Shown: positions 5,875 to 13,390 of the stretch, piece by piece
Layout: the number at the start of each line of letters is the position of its first letter
Position numbering within the stretch: position 1 is the first letter of the stretch
DNA from: Firmicutes bacterium UBA995
GTDB taxonomy: Bacteria; Bacillota; Sulfobacillia; UBA995
Assembly (NCBI GenBank): GCA_002291985.1
Contig: DBBB01000123.1
Span: forward strand, 1-13,491
DNA length: 13,491 bases
Reading direction: 5' to 3'
The notes under the pieces: generated by a model
Databases searched by the model: none
What the model was told of the DNA's origin: nothing
Seen by the model: the letters and a program-made list of their open reading frames with translations, nothing else
Position numbers and translations under genes: made by a program

Positions 5875-8146
5875 AGGTCATGGACGTCCCCTGCCTGCGG
5901 AAGTCGCCCTGACCGTCCTCGGTGTCCTGGGCGCGGTATGGCTGGGAGGGATGGGTGGCGATCTCTTTCTTGCCGCCTGTCTGGGGCTCATAGCTTTGCT
6001 GGTGTTGGCCATGGCGCGGGGCGGTCGCCTGGCGGCCGAATGGCCGGGACCGCGCCCCGGTACGATGTGGCCCGATCTGGTGGTCCTGGGTTTGACCGTC
6101 TGGTACCTGTCATCCGCCGGATTCGGCCTGAGCCCCTCCCGGGCGATAGCCGGAGCGCTCGGCATGCTGCTGGCGTTGGGCATGTATTTCCTCGGCCGCT
6201 ACCTCGGGGCCTTGTCCGTGCCCGGCCGGGAGGCGACCGGCTGGGACCTACCCATCGCCGCCACCGCCCTGCTCGCGCTGGTGGGCCTCGTCTTGCATGC
6301 CCTTGCGCTGACCCCCGCGGTTGCCTGGCCCGGCGCCCCGCCCCTCACGGCCATGGGCGACCTCGTGGTACCCCCCGCGTCGGCCCAGTTTCCCGACCCA
6401 CGATTGCCCGGGCCGGCCGAGACCGGTAGGCTGGCCGCCGTGCTCCTGTATCCCAACGCGGCTGCCGTTCTGTTTCTGATAGGCCTCATGGGAGCAGCCT
6501 GGTCCCTGGGTCAGGCCTGGCTGAGCGGTGTCCGTGACCCGGACGCGAATCCCCATCCATGCTGCGGGGGCAGGCTCGCCGGCGCCGGACCCCGGGCGGC
6601 GGCCGGTTTCCTCCTGGTCGCCGGGCTGCTGCTCACGTTTTCCCGGGGGACATGGTTCTTGTGGCCCGTGGGTCTGACCGCCCTCGGGCTCGGATTGCCC
6701 CGGGGCGAGTCTACCCGGACGGTGCTCGCGGGCGCCCTGCTATGGGCGATCGGCCTCCTCTTCGTGCTCCTGTACCTGCCTGCTCTTTCCCTGGCCGGGG
6801 CGGCCGGGGGCCTGGTGGTGGTCGCCGCCGGATGTGCGATCGCCTGGCTGGCGGGAGAGCGTTTGCGACCCGGTAGCCTGAGCTGGATCGTCCGCCGGGA
6901 AGGCAAGGGGCTTGCCCTGGCGGTGGTGGCGGCGCTGATTGCCCTCACCGTGCTCGCCGGCTTCCTCATGCCCTGCGAGGCGGCACTACGCCTGGCCTGG
7001 CCCGTGGTCGGCGCGGACGAAGTTGCCGGATGGCTTGGCCGGCTGGGGGATGGGGCGCGAGCGAGCCTCGCCCGTCCGTTCTTCGGGGCAGGTCCGGGAG
7101 GTTGGTCAGCGGTTGCGCCGGCGTTCCGCCACGCGCCGCAAGTGAGCCTGGCGCCCCCGAACCTCCTGCTGCAGGCGGGAGTAGAGGCCGGCTTGCCGGG
7201 GCTTCTGGGGCTGGGGGCGTTCCTTCTCGGCCCCCTGGTAGCCCTGGCCCCGCTGGTGCGGACCGGGCGATCGTCCGGGCTGACCGTGGCCTGGATAGCG
7301 CTGGCCCTGGCCGCGCTGCACGGGCTCGTCGATCACGCCCTTGGTCATCTGCCGGCGATGGTCTTCCTGTTCCTGCTGGTGGGCCTCACCTGGGGGCTAG
7401 GCGTACGCTCCGTGCTGGGTCCCGAGCGCAAGACCCCGCCGCCCCCGGCTGGGCGGCCCGGCCCGGCGCGGATCGCATGGCGGGTCATCCCCGGTGCGGT
7501 CATCCTGGTGCTGGCCGTGGCCATTGGCGGTCGGGGACTGGAGGCCCTGGGCGAGGCCCGCTTGCGGGCAGGCCGGCAGGAGGCGGCCCGGGCGACCTTT
7601 GCCCTCGCGGCCCGGCTCAATCCCTGGGCGCCCGGCGCTTATTGGGGGTTGGCCCGCGCGCACATGGCAGAGACCGTGCCGGACGACCTGGAAGATGTCA
7701 CGCTCACCATCGCCGCTGCCGGTCAGACCCTGCGACTCGATCCGGGAAACCCCTCTTACCAGAGTCTGACCGGCCAGGTGACCATGCTGTTCGGGTTCGC
7801 CGATATCGGGTTGCGGGCGCTCGAAACCGCCCGGCAACTCGACCCGGTAGCCCAGGGCCACTGGGATAATCTGGTGTGGGGCTATGCCCGGGCCGGACAG
7901 CGGTTTGAGCAACTGGGCGATCGGGGGCGGGCCGAGGCCGCTTACCGGGCGGCCATCGCCTGGTCTGAGCAGACGGTGGCGTACTTCGGGTCGATCGAGC
8001 AGGGCAGGACTAACCTGGCGCTGGGAGTGGCCCACATCCGCATGGGGCAGTTCAACTCGGCGCGCGAGGCCTTCCGCCGGGCGCTCGAGGATCCCCGGAC
8101 GGCGCCCGAGGCGGCGGGGTGGTTAGACGCGCTGGAGAAGGATTGA
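5855..8146 (+). CDS. O-antigen ligase/polymerase-like membrane protein with C-terminal TPR region
   Basis: A 763-residue protein with about ten or more hydrophobic segments between residues 10 and 560, then a soluble tail. Two signatures place it in the O-antigen ligase/Wzy-like superfamily: TFSRGTW, with Arg264, and a later GAGPGGW segment leading into PNLLLQ and GLPG. In WaaL-type ligases the latter motif is His, then Asn/Ser/Gln, nine residues, then GxxG. Here the spacing is exact but the His is Pro435, followed by Asn436. After the last membrane segment (about 545-560) the tail carries TPR-like repeats, including AALGEARL-type and GDRGRAEAAYRAAI units and NLALGVAHIRMGQFNSA near the end. 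Related proteins move lipid-linked glycans at the outer face of the cytoplasmic membrane; Bacillota members with TPR tails are common, and their substrates vary. Start GTG 5855 follows a GGGAGGG site. The gene ends 14 bases before the transaldolase gene. Ligase activity is doubtful without the His. Confidence 0.85.
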   Translation: MHGRTDKGHGRPLPAEVALTVLGVLGAVWLGGMGGDLFLAACLGLIALLVLAMARGGRLAAEWPGPRPGTMWPDLVVLGLTVWYLSSAGFGLSPSRAIAGALGMLLALGMYFLGRYLGALSVPGREATGWDLPIAATALLALVGLVLHALALTPAVAWPGAPPLTAMGDLVVPPASAQFPDPRLPGPAETGRLAAVLLYPNAAAVLFLIGLMGAAWSLGQAWLSGVRDPDANPHPCCGGRLAGAGPRAAAGFLLVAGLLLTFSRGTWFLWPVGLTALGLGLPRGESTRTVLAGALLWAIGLLFVLLYLPALSLAGAAGGLVVVAAGCAIAWLAGERLRPGSLSWIVRREGKGLALAVVAALIALTVLAGFLMPCEAALRLAWPVVGADEVAGWLGRLGDGARASLARPFFGAGPGGWSAVAPAFRHAPQVSLAPPNLLLQAGVEAGLPGLLGLGAFLLGPLVALAPLVRTGRSSGLTVAWIALALAALHGLVDHALGHLPAMVFLFLLVGLTWGLGVRSVLGPERKTPPPPAGRPGPARIAWRVIPGAVILVLAVAIGGRGLEALGEARLRAGRQEAARATFALAARLNPWAPGAYWGLARAHMAETVPDDLEDVTLTIAAAGQTLRLDPGNPSYQSLTGQVTMLFGFADIGLRALETARQLDPVAQGHWDNLVWGYARAGQRFEQLGDRGRAEAAYRAAIAWSEQTVAYFGSIEQGRTNLALGVAHIRMGQFNSAREAFRRALEDPRTAPEAAGWLDALEKD

Positions 8147-8147
8147 C

Positions 8148-8155
8148 AGGAGGGG
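8148..8155 (+). promoter_or_regulatory. Shine-Dalgarno site for the transaldolase gene
   Basis: AGGAGGGG lies 5 bases before GTG 8161. It selects that codon over the in-frame upstream GTG at 8119, which lies inside the preceding gene. Confidence 0.8.
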
Positions 8156-8160
8156 CAGGC

Positions 8161-8814
8161 GTGAGGCTCTTCATCGATACGGCCAGCCCGAAGGAGATCG
8201 AGGAGGCAATACGCTGGGGCGTGGTGACCGGTGTCACCACTAACCCCACCCTCGTGGCGAGGGAACGCTTTCCCGACTTTCACGGCGCGGTGCGCTCGAT
8301 CGCGTCCTTGGTTGACGGACCGGTCAATGCGGAAGTGATCGCCCTCGAGCGCGACGCGATGGTGGAGGAAGCTCGAACGCTGGCGGGGCTGGCGCCCAAC
8401 GTCGTGGTGAAGATCCCCCTCACGCCGGACGGCCTCGCCGCCGTCCGGCAACTCTCGCGGGAGAAGATCGCGACCAACATGACCCTCGTCTTCTCGGCGG
8501 CGCAGTCCCTGCTGGCCGCCCTGGCCGGCGCCGATTACGCCAGCGTTTTCGTGGGAAGGCTGGATGACGCCGGCCATGCAGGCATGGAGGTGGTGCGGCA
8601 GACGACCGCCGTCTTCGATCGACACGGGATGGCAACGGCGGTAATCGCCGCCAGCATTCGCCATCCCTTGCATGTGGTGGAGGCGGCGCTTGCCGGGGCG
8701 GACGTCGCCACCGTGCCGTTTGGCGTCTTGCGGCAACTGGTGCGCCATCCCCTGACCGACCTCGGCATCGAGCGTTTCCTGGCAGACTGGCGGCAGGTAG
8801 CCGGCGACCGTTAG
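8161..8814 (+). CDS. fsa: Transaldolase / fructose-6-phosphate aldolase family protein
   Basis: A 217-residue class I aldolase of the small transaldolase family, which has the usual length for TalC/FSA proteins. It opens with LFIDTAS and GVTTNPTLV (residues 24-32). Lys84 in VVVKIPLT is the Schiff-base lysine by family comparison. NMTLVFSAAQ (106-115), FVGRLDD (130-136) and AASIRHP (163-169) are further family blocks. The enzyme would handle sugar phosphates in the non-oxidative pentose phosphate pathway in the cytoplasm; whether it is a transaldolase or an F6P aldolase cannot be told by eye. The start at GTG 8161 follows a strong Shine-Dalgarno site. It lies 14 bases after the membrane-protein gene and just upstream of rho. 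A small transaldolase near rho is common in Bacillota (ywjH in Bacillus subtilis is a case), which supports the call. Confidence 0.93.
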   Translation: MRLFIDTASPKEIEEAIRWGVVTGVTTNPTLVARERFPDFHGAVRSIASLVDGPVNAEVIALERDAMVEEARTLAGLAPNVVVKIPLTPDGLAAVRQLSREKIATNMTLVFSAAQSLLAALAGADYASVFVGRLDDAGHAGMEVVRQTTAVFDRHGMATAVIAASIRHPLHVVEAALAGADVATVPFGVLRQLVRHPLTDLGIERFLADWRQVAGDR

Positions 8815-8896
8815 CAGGATGATGAGGGGTGGATGGCGAAGTTCTCCAGGCAGCGTGCATGAGCTAAGTGCGTCAGCGGTATCGTTTCCGTCAGGG

Positions 8897-8917
8897 GTGG
8901 CCGTAGGCGTCGGCCAC
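8897..8917 (+). repeat. Hairpin in the rho leader
   Basis: GTGGCCG and CGGCCAC form a perfect 7-bp stem around a 7-base loop. No T-run follows, so it is not a standard intrinsic terminator. Confidence 0.6.
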
Positions 8918-8933
8918 GTCGCCCGGTAGCCGG

Positions 8934-8980
8934 CTCACACCTGAACAGCAGCCCGTTCCCATCTCCTTTCCCAATCTCCA
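8934..8980 (+). promoter_or_regulatory. Candidate Rho-utilisation (rut-like) tract upstream of rho
   Basis: In these 47 bases I count 22 C and only 4 G, a strong C-over-G bias against a GC-rich background where the two are usually similar. Such tracts are the known loading preference of Rho. Its position directly before the rho Shine-Dalgarno suggests autoregulation by termination in the leader, which is known for rho in Escherichia coli. The assignment is inference from base composition. Confidence 0.4.
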
Positions 8981-9001
8981 GGTCGAGGTGGTTCAGTCGG
9001 G

Positions 9002-10297
9002 ATGAACATGCAGGAGTTAGAGAAGTTGACCATGCGGGAACTCTATGAGAAGGCCCGGGAACTCAATGTCTCGGGCTACTCGGCAATGCACAAGAAGGAA
9101 CTGATCCTCGAGATCATGAAGGCCACTATCACCAAGGACGGTTCCCTGTTCGCCGAAGGCATTCTGGAGATCATGGCCGAAGGATATGGTTTTCTGCGTC
9201 CCATCGGCTATCTGCCCACGCGCGAAGACATCTACGTCTCCCCCTCTCAGATCCGCCGGTTCGAGTTGAAGACGGGGGACACTGTGTCCGGTCAGTCGCG
9301 ACCGCCCAAGGATTCCGAACGCTACTTCGCCCTTCTACGAGTGGAGTTGATCAACGGGGAGCCACCGGAAAAAGCCAAGGAACGGGTGGCTTTCGAGGCG
9401 TTGACCCCCCTGTATCCCTGCAAGCGGCTGAAGCTGGAGTGCAAACAGGAAGAGACTTCCACCCGGCTCATCGACATCATCGCCCCGATCGGCAAGGGCC
9501 AACGGGGCCTGATCGTCTCTCCCCCCAAGGCGGGCAAGACGGTTTTGCTCAAGAACATCGCCAACAGCATCACCGCCAACCATCCGGAAGTCCACCTGAT
9601 CGTCTTGCTGGTAGATGAGCGCCCCGAAGAGGTCACCGACATGGAACGGTCGGTGAAGGGCGAGGTCGTCAGCTCAACCTTCGACGAACTCCCGGAAAAC
9701 CACGTGAAGGTAGCCGACATGATACTTGACCGCGCCAAACGCCTGGTGGAGCACCGCAAGGACGTGGTCATCCTCCTGGACAGCATCACCCGCTTTGCTC
9801 GCGCCCACAACCTGGTGGTACCGCCAAGCGGGCGAACCATGTCCGGGGGCCTGGACCCCGCCGCGCTCAACAAGCCCAAGAAGTTCTTCGGCGCCGCTCG
9901 CAACATCGAGGAGGGCGGCAGCCTGACCATCATCGCTACTGCCTTGATCGATACCGGCAGCAGGATGGACGATGTGATCTACGAGGAGTTCAAGGGAACG
10001 GGCAACATGGAGTTACATCTCGACCGCCGCCTGGCGGATCGCCGCATTTACCCTTCCATCGACTTCAAGCGTTCGGGGACACGCAAGGAAGAACTCCTGC
10101 TCAGCCCCCAGGAACTGGAGATGAGCTGGGCGTTGCGGCGAGCGCTAGACAAGCTGGCTTCCGACGAGATCATCGAACTCCTGAACAAGCGACTGCGCAA
10201 GACCAAGACCAACCACGACTTCATGCGCCAGGTCCTGAAGGGACTCGATGAAGTGGCCAGTCAGGTCCCCGAACTCATGGCGAGGGAACGGGGCTGA
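9002..10297 (+). CDS. rho: Transcription termination factor Rho
   Basis: A complete 431-residue Rho, an RNA-dependent hexameric ATPase helicase that ends transcription. In order: an N-terminal Rho_N helical domain (about residues 4-42), the cold-shock-like primary RNA-binding domain (about 50-125, with GYGFLRP), Walker A PPKAGKT (174-180), Walker B VILLD (256-260), and the secondary-site loops around GGLDPAALNKPKKFFGAARN (282-301) and EFKGTGNMELHLDR (329-342). It lacks the long N-terminal insertion found in Actinobacteria. ATG 9002 is preferred over ATG 9008 because GAGGTGG lies 10 bases upstream of it. The leader may carry a rut-like site. No intrinsic terminator follows the stop codon; instead a promoter for rpmE begins at the next base. 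Confidence 0.98.
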   Translation: MNMQELEKLTMRELYEKARELNVSGYSAMHKKELILEIMKATITKDGSLFAEGILEIMAEGYGFLRPIGYLPTREDIYVSPSQIRRFELKTGDTVSGQSRPPKDSERYFALLRVELINGEPPEKAKERVAFEALTPLYPCKRLKLECKQEETSTRLIDIIAPIGKGQRGLIVSPPKAGKTVLLKNIANSITANHPEVHLIVLLVDERPEEVTDMERSVKGEVVSSTFDELPENHVKVADMILDRAKRLVEHRKDVVILLDSITRFARAHNLVVPPSGRTMSGGLDPAALNKPKKFFGAARNIEEGGSLTIIATALIDTGSRMDDVIYEEFKGTGNMELHLDRRLADRRIYPSIDFKRSGTRKEELLLSPQELEMSWALRRALDKLASDEIIELLNKRLRKTKTNHDFMRQVLKGLDEVASQVPELMARERG

Positions 10298-10326
10298 TTG
10301 CCGACCACTTGCCCTCATGCTATAAT
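10298..10326 (+). promoter_or_regulatory. Sigma-A promoter for rpmE and downstream translation genes
   Basis: TTGCCG (10298-10303, 4 of 6 consensus bases) and TATAAT (10321-10326, 6 of 6) are separated by exactly 17 bases. TGC directly before TATAAT makes an extended -10. Transcription would start near 10333, about 32 bases before the TTG start of rpmE. It begins one base after the rho stop codon. Confidence 0.75.
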
Positions 10327-10352
10327 GAACGCGCGTTTGCCAGGTGACGAGC

Positions 10353-10358
10353 GAGGTG
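10353..10358 (+). promoter_or_regulatory. Shine-Dalgarno site deciding the rpmE start
   Basis: GAGGTG lies 6 bases before TTG 10365. The alternative GTG at 10344 would leave only about 10 bases of leader after the predicted transcription start, and it lacks a comparable site. Confidence 0.65.
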
Positions 10359-10364
10359 TCGGCC

Positions 10365-10568
10365 TTGAAAGAGAAGATCCATCCCGCCTATCATCAGATC
10401 GCCGCAACTTGCGCATGTGGCGCCAGTTACCGGCTGGGCTCCACCAGGAAGGCTATCCGGGTGGAAATCTGCGCCAACTGCCATCCCTTCTACACGGGCA
10501 GCCAGCAACGGATTGTGGATACAGCCGGACGAGTCGAGCGCTTCAAGCGGAAATACGGGATGAAGTGA
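10365..10568 (+). CDS. rpmE: Large ribosomal subunit protein bL31, zinc-binding type
   Basis: A 67-residue L31 starting at TTG 10365 as MKEKIHPAYH, which matches the usual N-terminus of the family. Cys16, Cys18, Cys36 and Cys39 (CAC and CANC) form the zinc site of the C-plus type; CHPFYTG (39-45) is the hallmark block. It bridges the two ribosomal subunits. The in-frame GTG at 10344 would add seven residues with no family support. A near-consensus promoter lies just upstream. The next gene follows after 37 bases. Confidence 0.93.
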   Translation: MKEKIHPAYHQIAATCACGASYRLGSTRKAIRVEICANCHPFYTGSQQRIVDTAGRVERFKRKYGMK

Positions 10569-10590
10569 AACGAGCGGTTGCCAGGCATCC

Positions 10591-10599
10591 GGGGGAGGA
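10591..10599 (+). promoter_or_regulatory. Shine-Dalgarno site for the DUF1385 gene
   Basis: GGGGGAGGA lies 6 bases before TTG 10606 and supports that unusual start codon. Confidence 0.75.
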
Positions 10600-10605
10600 T
10601 CTGGC

Positions 10606-11460
10606 TTGAACAGGTTACCCTTGTATGGCGGACAGGCCGTCATCGAGGGCGTCATGCTCCGCGGGCCGAGCGCCATGGCCATCGCCGTCCGGCGCCCGGA
10701 CGGCGACCTGTTTGTGCACCGCCAGCGGCTCAAGCCGGCCGGCGAACGCTGGAGGGGATGGCGTTTGCCCTTCTTGCGAGGCGTGGTCGCCCTCGCGGAC
10801 TCACTGGGTCTGGGCGTGCGGGCACTGCTCATTTCCGCCGAGGCGGCGGGTGAGGAACGGCTGTCTCCCTGGCAGGGCGCCATGATCGTCGGCCTCGCAT
10901 CGATACTGGCGGTAGGCTTGTTCATGCTCTTGCCCACCGTCGCGGTAGGTGGCATTGCCGGTTGGCTGACCTGGCCTGCCGCCCGCCATGTGGTCGAAGG
11001 AATACTTCGCCTGGCCATCCTGGTAGGCTATGTGGCCTTGCTCGCCCGGATGCCGGATGTCGCCCGCATCTTCGCCTACCATGGGGCGGAACATCGGGTG
11101 ATTCACCTCGTGGAAGCCGATGGGGAACATACCGTCGCTGCTTCGCGGGGGCTGCCGATTATCCATCCACGGTGCGGCACCAGTTTCCTCCTTTTCGTGG
11201 CCGCGGCCAGCGTCCTGCTATTCGCTTTCTTCGGCTGGCCCTCGCTGTGGCAGCGGGTTCTACTCCGGCTGGCCTTGCTCCCGGTAGTGGCGGGCATTGC
11301 TTACGAGGCCATCCGCCTCTCCGGACGCTCCGTACATCCTTGGGTCCGCGCCATGGCCTGGCCGGGATTGTGGATGCAGCGGCTCACCACCCGCGAGCCC
11401 GACGATGACCAGGTGGAAGTGGCCCTGGCAGCCTTGAAGGCGGTCACGTCGGAGGACTGA
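10606..11460 (+). CDS. yqhQ: DUF1385 (YqhQ-like) integral membrane protein
   Basis: A 284-residue DUF1385 protein. It begins with YGGQAVIEGVMLRG (residues 7-20), the family signature, and also carries PFLRGVVAL (55-63), FAYHGAEHRVIH (156-167) and HPRCGTSFLLF (187-197). The conserved His, Glu and Cys residues of these last two blocks look like metal ligands or catalytic residues, but the family has no settled function that I know. Hydrophobic segments lie at about residues 91-118, 130-147, 192-210 and 218-236, so it is a membrane protein. The start is TTG 10606, which puts the signature at the usual place and follows a strong Shine-Dalgarno. It sits between rpmE and prfA, its usual position in Bacillota. 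Its stop shares one base with the ATG of prfA, indicating translational coupling. Confidence 0.92.
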   Translation: MNRLPLYGGQAVIEGVMLRGPSAMAIAVRRPDGDLFVHRQRLKPAGERWRGWRLPFLRGVVALADSLGLGVRALLISAEAAGEERLSPWQGAMIVGLASILAVGLFMLLPTVAVGGIAGWLTWPAARHVVEGILRLAILVGYVALLARMPDVARIFAYHGAEHRVIHLVEADGEHTVAASRGLPIIHPRCGTSFLLFVAAASVLLFAFFGWPSLWQRVLLRLALLPVVAGIAYEAIRLSGRSVHPWVRAMAWPGLWMQRLTTREPDDDQVEVALAALKAVTSED

Positions 11461-12542
11461 TGGCCGTGCTGCCCGCGCTCTCCGAGTTCGAGATCCGCTA
11501 CGAGAAAGTGGGACATCTGCTCGCCGACCCTGCGGTCATCGCCCGGCAGGCGGAGTGGCGACAGCTCGCCCGGGAGCACCGGCGCCTGGAGGAAGTGCTG
11601 AAGGCTTACGGAGAGTACCGGGACGCGGTTCGCCGCCGGGATGATACGCGACAGCTCGGCAAGGAAACGACGGACGAAGAACTGCGAGCCCTGGCCGAGG
11701 CCGAACTGCCCGACCTCGACCGTGAGTGCGTCGTCCGCGAGAGCCGGCTGAAAGCGCTCCTCGTGCCTCGCGACCCGGCCGACGACAAGAACGTCATCGT
11801 CGAGATCCGGGCGGGCACGGGGGGTGAGGAGGCCGCGCTGTTCGCCGCCGACCTGTACCGCATGTATTCCCGCTTCGCGGAACGGAAAGGCTGGCGCGGG
11901 GAACTCCTGTCCTCCAACCCCACGGGCGTCGGCGGCTTCAAGGAAGTCATCTTCATGATCCAGGGCCATCGGGCTTTCAGTCACCTCAAGCATGAGCGGG
12001 GCGTTCACCGGGTGCAACGCGTGCCTTCGACCGAGGCGTCCGGTCGCATTCACACCTCTACCGCCACCGTGGCCGTGCTGCCGGAGGCCGAGGAGGTGGA
12101 AGTGACCATAGCCCCCGACGAGTTGGCGATCGAGACTTTCTGTGCCAGCGGTCCCGGCGGCCAGCACGTGAACAAGACAGAATCCGCGGTCCGGATCACG
12201 CACTTGCCGACCGGCCTGGTCGTATCTTGCCAGGACGAGAAATCTCAGCACAAGAACAAAGAGCGGGCGCTCAAGGTGCTCCGGGCTCGCTTGCTCGAGG
12301 CGGCCAGCAAGCGACAAGACGAGGAACAGGCCCGTGCCCGTCGCGCCCAGGTCGGCAGCGGCGAGCGCAGCGAGAAGATTCGAACCTACAATTTCCCCGA
12401 TAGCCGCATTACCGATCATCGCCTCAAGCAGACCTGGCACAAGCTGGACGCCATCATGCAGGGGGAACTCGATCCCCTGATCGAGGCGATGATGGCCCGG
12501 GAAGAAGCCGAACGCCTGGCCCGAGCCACCACGCCCGCGTGA
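11460..12542 (+). CDS. prfA: Peptide chain release factor 1
   Basis: A complete 360-residue release factor. GGQ (residues 233-235) in GPGGQHVNKTESAVR promotes peptidyl-tRNA hydrolysis in the ribosome. PST at 189-191 in RVPSTE occupies the PxT anticodon-like position of RF1, rather than the SPF of RF2, so it should read UAA and UAG. GTGGEEAALFAADLYRMY (119-136) is another class I release factor block. The ATG at 11460 shares its A with the stop of the DUF1385 gene, and GGAGG lies 4 bases upstream. The stop overlaps the start of prmC, whose product methylates Gln235. Confidence 0.98.
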   Translation: MAVLPALSEFEIRYEKVGHLLADPAVIARQAEWRQLAREHRRLEEVLKAYGEYRDAVRRRDDTRQLGKETTDEELRALAEAELPDLDRECVVRESRLKALLVPRDPADDKNVIVEIRAGTGGEEAALFAADLYRMYSRFAERKGWRGELLSSNPTGVGGFKEVIFMIQGHRAFSHLKHERGVHRVQRVPSTEASGRIHTSTATVAVLPEAEEVEVTIAPDELAIETFCASGPGGQHVNKTESAVRITHLPTGLVVSCQDEKSQHKNKERALKVLRARLLEAASKRQDEEQARARRAQVGSGERSEKIRTYNFPDSRITDHRLKQTWHKLDAIMQGELDPLIEAMMAREEAERLARATTPA

Positions 12543-13390
12543 GGATCGCCGACGCCTTCCGCATCGGCCTGAGCCGTCTTGACGGGAAGGATAACGCCCG
12601 ACTGGATATCGAGCTGCTGTTGGCTTGGGCCCTGGATTGTTCCCGGGAACAGCTCCTGGCCAGGGGCGATGAGGAGTTGCCGGCCGAAGCGGAGGACCGC
12701 TACCGGGCGGGGCTCAACCGCCGGGCCGGGGACGAACCCGTCGCTTACATCCTGCGCCGCCGCGAGTTCATGTCCCTGGAGTTCGAGGTGGACAGCAGCG
12801 TGCTGATACCCCGCCCCGAGACGGAGGTCCTGGTGGAAGAAGCCCTCCGCCGAACGAGGCGACGCCCCGCCCTCCTTGGGGAAATGGGAACGGGCTCGGG
12901 GGCGGTGGCGGTGTCGCTGGCGTATTACTCGCGGGGATCGGTGGTCCACGCGACCGACTGTTGTTCACGAGCCCTGCAAGTGGCCCGCCGCAATGCGTTG
13001 CGCCATGGCGTCGCCCCTCGCGTGGTGTTCCGGCTCGGTAACCAGCTCGAACCCCTGTTGGCGGCAGGGCTGCACGGGAAACTGGCCGGGGTCGTTGCCA
13101 ATCCCCCCTACGTGGCCACCGGCGATCTGCGTCGACTTCCCCCTTCCGTCCGCCACTGGGAGCCGGCTCTAGCCCTGGACGGAGGACCGGACGGCTTGAT
13201 GTTCTATCGGACCCTGGGACGGCAAGCTGCCGCGCTCCTCGGGCCAGGCGGATGGCTGGGCGTTGAGGTGGGGGCAGGTCAGGCAGGACCGGTAACAGCG
13301 ATTCTGGCGTCCGCCGGCTTTGGGCGGATGGTCTCCACCCGCGATCTTGCCGGGCATCCCCGGGTCGTGTTCGGCGAGGCGCCGAAATGA
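12539..13390 (+). CDS. prmC: Release factor glutamine N5-methyltransferase
   Basis: A 283-residue SAM-dependent methyltransferase that modifies the GGQ glutamine of release factors. The N-terminal helical substrate-binding domain contains ARLDIELLLAWAL (residues 20-32) and REFMSLEFEVD (75-85). PRPETE (91-96) leads into the Rossmann domain, with the SAM loop GEMGTGSGAVAV (114-125) and ATD (138-140). NPPY at 188-191 is the catalytic signature that binds the target glutamine. The C-terminal GGPDGLMFYR block (215-224) is also typical. GTG 12539 overlaps the prfA stop by 4 bases (GTGA) and has no clear Shine-Dalgarno of its own, so it probably depends on coupling to prfA. A slight oddity is Glu instead of the usual Asp before MGTGSG. 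Confidence 0.96.
   Translation: MRIADAFRIGLSRLDGKDNARLDIELLLAWALDCSREQLLARGDEELPAEAEDRYRAGLNRRAGDEPVAYILRRREFMSLEFEVDSSVLIPRPETEVLVEEALRRTRRRPALLGEMGTGSGAVAVSLAYYSRGSVVHATDCCSRALQVARRNALRHGVAPRVVFRLGNQLEPLLAAGLHGKLAGVVANPPYVATGDLRRLPPSVRHWEPALALDGGPDGLMFYRTLGRQAAALLGPGGWLGVEVGAGQAGPVTAILASAGFGRMVSTRDLAGHPRVVFGEAPK

Larger units (their letters stand above)
8815..9001 (+). other. Intergenic region and probable rho leader
   Basis: This 187-base gap is the longest non-coding stretch in the window. It holds a 7-bp hairpin (8897-8917), an 8-base palindrome (8928-8935), a C-rich and G-poor tract (8934-8980) and the GAGGTGG Shine-Dalgarno of rho (8985-8991, 10 bases before ATG 9002). CACCT at 8938-8942 could pair with AGGTG at 8986-8990 and mask that site. 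I found no convincing -35/-10 pair and no hairpin followed by a T-run. Confidence 0.6.

Noticed and set aside
8143..8148. TTGACA before the transaldolase gene
   Set aside because: No -10 sequence at a suitable distance; the bases are explained by the stop codon and the Shine-Dalgarno site.
10298..10609. 103-codon plus-strand frame between rho and the DUF1385 gene
   Set aside because: It overlaps rpmE in another frame and covers the promoter; L31 is unmistakable in the other frame.
11301..12440. 379-codon open frame on the minus strand
   Set aside because: It is the complement of prfA and the end of the DUF1385 gene, both certain.
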